A program made the translations under genes and the position numbers. From assembly GCA_946699065.1 (NCBI GenBank), contig CAMPDV010002095.1, positions 1 to 64,000 of the forward strand: DNA of 64,000 nt, in the 5' to 3' direction. Source of the stretch: Loxodes magnus. Lineage: Eukaryota; Ciliophora; Karyorelictea; Loxodida; Loxodidae. This document shows positions 61,411 to 64,000 of this stretch, in pieces. The notes below the pieces were generated by a model. It was given only the letters and a program-made list of their open reading frames with translations. It did not search any database and was not told where the DNA came from. Position 1 is the stretch's first letter. Every line of letters starts with the position of its first letter.

Positions 61411-62473
61411 ATAAAAAGAAAAAAATGGATTAATCTCTTCGACTCTCAAAAAATTAACTAGAAACCTAAAGAGAAAAGCGGCAAAAGAAATTTAGAAAAA
61501 ATAATAACAATAGGAGGAGTCAAGCTCTTCTTCAGAAGGTAAAGTTATGGTAGGATAAATAGAGATAAGTTAACCTAAAAACGAAACTAATCAAAAACTT
61601 TAAATTTAAATAGACCAAATGTAAAAAGTAATCTCAAATTATGAAGAAACAACTTACAACTTAGGCGAAAAAATACGGGAACTAATGAGTAACATAGAAG
61701 ATTAGAACAACGAATTACTAATACTTAGAAGATAACTTATTTGTAGCAAATTAATAACGGAAGAATAACTCTGAACTTAATCATAATAAAATTTTAAATA
61801 CGACACAAAAATGGAAATAGAAAAAATACCAATAGAATTAAAAACAGAATTGAATCCAGAAAAAGAAATGATTGCTACAAGTTTCATTAAAAGATTAGAA
61901 AATATAGAAAATAAATTATCATAAAAAAGAACGAAATAAAGACAATAATACAAACTTTGTTGATGTTGCAAATCAAATCAACATATTTAAAAAAAATGCT
62001 GATAATGAAAGAAAATAAACGAATAAGAGCAGGAAAGAACATGGAGACAACTCAATAAACTATGAATAACTCCAATAGGGATCTACAAATAAAAGCTTTT
62101 TGCAAGACCACTTGAACGGTTACAGTGGTAACCTTCCACTTAATAAAAAGGTCGTGGATCACACCCACGTTAAAAAAACTGTCCGCAGGAACTGGTTGCA
62201 ATTCCAGAGAATGCAAAACTCTACTAACTTTAAGTATATTACTATTAGTAGAAATAATATAAAATGGCTGGCTTAAGAAGAGTTTTTACAACCTCCTCAG
62301 AATAGGAGAGAAAATCAGAAGCATATATTCTCATCACGTCTTCTTTAACTTAACGCTTTTCTTAATAAAAATAACCAGATTTATCTAATAGATTAGAAGA
62401 ACTTATAAATTTACTAACTCTTACAAATTAAAATAAAGCGGATCTCTTCCATCAAAGGACAAGTAAGAACTGA
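61411..62473 (+). CDS. ORF1-like protein with CCHC zinc knuckle
   Basis: One frame, ~350 codons, to a TGA. Order: ESSSSSSEGKVMVGQIEI; a coil (YNLGEKIRELMSNIEDQNNE); ITEEQLWTQS; TKMEIEKIP; a Glu/Lys-rich helix; knuckle CWCCKSNQHIQKKC (CX2CX4HX4C, Trp=TGA); TWRQLNKLWITPIGIYK; QWQPSTQQ; ELVAIPENAKL. Then, still open, MAGLRRVFTTSSEQERK, which matches the start of LINE ORF2 at 19600. All core blocks match the intact retroposon protein at 16766. The 5' end is fused to the truncated hypothetical gene at 61410 and no in-frame ATG precedes the Ser block. The native start is therefore missing and the gene is probably a 5'-truncated insertion. Confidence 0.7.
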
Positions 62474-62700
62474 GATAAAAATTCAGAACAAACAAGTTTT
62501 TTTTCCATTTTTCAAGCATTTCATTTTTTCTTTTTTCATAATAAACTTTCATGATGCATACATCCTCTAAAATTTCGAAAATAAAAAAAATAAACTCTCC
62601 TTTCTTCATTTTGTTCAATTTCTTCCTTTTTGTTAAAGTGCTCTATAACGTTAATGTTGTCCTTCTTTAAATGCTTTATCTCTTCTTGCAAGTTTCATTC
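62450..62700 (-). CDS. possible coiled-coil fragment
   Basis: The minus-strand frame NLQEEIKHLKKDNINVIEHF and KKEEIEQNEERR resembles the second coil of the LINE ORF1 at 18275 (NKQLQKDNNDLRICLEKLE). Likely an ORF1 remnant downstream of the minus-strand ORF1-like gene at 62820. Confidence 0.3.
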
Positions 62701-62819
62701 TACTTTAATTAACTATTAAAAAAATGTTCAGTTGTAAAAATTACAAATCTATAATAATTGATAATATAAAAATAATAATAATATATTTAAGAGTATAATT
62801 TTTTGCTTTCCCTAGAGTT

Positions 62820-63603
62820 TCAACCAGTTCGCTGCTATAATTTTTCCACACAGATGAATTTACCATGACTTTTTTATATGTGGTAGGCTGCCACTAATAG
62901 ATATCTTCATTCATCGGTAAAATTCTCTATTTAAGAATTCCATTTTCCTATATTCAAAGCTAATTATGTGTTCTCTATGTTCTTAGTTCTTCTCTTGTCT
63001 TTACTTTTTCTAAAGCTCAGTATTTTCATTGAACATGATAATTTACTTAAATACCAACATTTTGTATTCTAGTTTTTCTTTATCCTTTTTTGATTATTTT
63101 TTTTAGTTATTCTATTCTCTTTTACAAATTTAATTCAATCTAATTATCTTGTTTCAAATCTTGATCAATTGATTTTACTTTTTGTTTTCTATAATCATGT
63201 TTTATTATTGAATAAATATCGAATGTGATTATTATAATAGTTACTTTTATTTTACTAAATCATTTTAAATTAACTATCGACGAGGTATTTATATTTGTTT
63301 CATTGATGCTCAATGTTATTCATTATTTTCCTGATTTTCTCCCTTCATTTTAAATTATTTCTTCATTCTTTTAGATTATATTTTTCATTTGGTTAAGTTT
63401 ATTATAGAATTTCCAATCAGCAAATTTTTAGGTTCTTTTATTTCAATAGATCCGATAATAACTTTACTTTCAGATGAAGAGTTTTATTCCTCATGTAACT
63501 CCTGATTTTTCATCATTTCTTTCATTGCTTTCTCCTTAAATTTCTAAATTAGATTTTAGAAGCATTTATATTACTCCATTTAGCTTATAATTTCAAATCT
63601 CAT
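62820..63603 (-). CDS. ORF1-like coiled-coil protein (copy of 1-732, complete 3' end)
   Basis: Starts MRFEIISQMEQYKFF; contains NSSSESKVIIGSIEIKEP. A one-base deletion just after (aatttgctg versus aatttagctg) shifts the frame relative to the copy at 1-732. The knuckle remnant is KCWYLSKLSC. It ends in the C-terminal module (QWQPTTYKK, ELVETLGKAK), here fully inside the window. Pseudogene likely. Confidence 0.5.
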
Positions 63604-64000
63604 TTACGTAGTTTTTTCTTCAAAAATAGGGAATGTTTTTTATGAATGCTTTTATGGAATATCTATTTATTATCTTGAACTTTGGGTTAAAAAAATCATT
63701 TTATTATATATTATGACATTTTTTTACAAGACTAAATAAAAATTCCTTAATATTCGCAAAAAGAAACGAAATAGTAAAAATATCAGTAACAAATAGTCCC
63801 TAACCACATAAAAAATGGATATAAAATGAAACTAAAATAAAATAGTATAATTAAGAAGATTAAAAAGTATATTTTATATTATTTACAATTCTATTTAATA
63901 ATATTAAATATTTAAAAGTATGTTCAATTTTAAAATAGCATGTTATAAAATAAATATTATTAAATTTTAATTACTCAAAATATCTTAAATTTGACTTATA
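62873..64000. repeat. direct repeat of 1-1129
   Basis: About 97% identical to the first 1129 bases, same orientation, offset ~62,872; it runs off the window. Confidence 0.9.

Noticed and set aside
1-64000. CRISPR arrays, bacterial operons, rRNA genes, telomere repeats
   Set aside because: None seen. Repeat spacing, base composition and the genetic code all point to a ciliate nuclear genome.

Overview
This is an extremely AT-rich (by eye about 20-25% GC), repeat-dense stretch that reads as ciliate nuclear DNA, most like a karyorelict such as Loxodes. Read with the standard code it holds only scraps of genes. Read with TAA and TAG as Gln and TGA as Trp, long conserved proteins appear. Paralogous copies exchange TAA/TAG with CAA/CAG and TGA with TGG at the same codon, while the conserved ends of several genes also fall on TGA. 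TGA is therefore both sense and stop, which is the karyorelict-type code (NCBI table 27). A Condylostoma-type code cannot be fully excluded.

Layout. 1-732 is the 3' part of a retroelement ORF1-like gene, and the same sequence returns at 62873-64000. 2381-2860 is a minus-strand LINE tail with tandem repeats. 4289-6507 (-) is a divergent member of a ciliate-type transmembrane protein family. 7322-24265 (block A) is a ~17 kb unit repeated in direct orientation at 45358-61410 (block D). A partly matching inverted unit lies at about 37480-44200 (block C). Each unit carries a transmembrane gene (12374, 39737 minus, 50372; a further copy at 25741), a following Lys/Gln-rich gene, ORF1-like genes and LINE sequence. 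27931-37200 is a more unique stretch with hypothetical genes, two back-to-back ORF1-like genes, a GC-rich island that folds like a structured RNA, and a truncated LINE.

Mobile elements dominate. A LINE-type element (18275-23130; copy 55408-60340) has an ORF1 with a degenerate zinc knuckle, then an ORF2 with an APE endonuclease, a damaged reverse transcriptase (YADN in place of YADD, internal deletion) and a C-terminal Cys/His finger, ending in a conserved hairpin and TTTA-rich tail. Several 5'-truncated LINE tails share that hairpin. About a dozen loci encode related ORF1-like proteins: a coiled coil, an M[ED]IE motif, usually one CCHC knuckle, and a C-terminal module. One of them, 16732-17579, is a complete ORF1-only retroposon: intact 266-codon ORF, (TA)n tail, 12-bp target-site duplication, and empty allelic sites elsewhere in the window.

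Most gaps between genes are AT-rich spacer in which I see no feature. Because only TGA can stop translation, and TGA is also Trp, reading frames are rarely closed. I relied on motifs and copy-to-copy comparison, so many gene ends are approximate.
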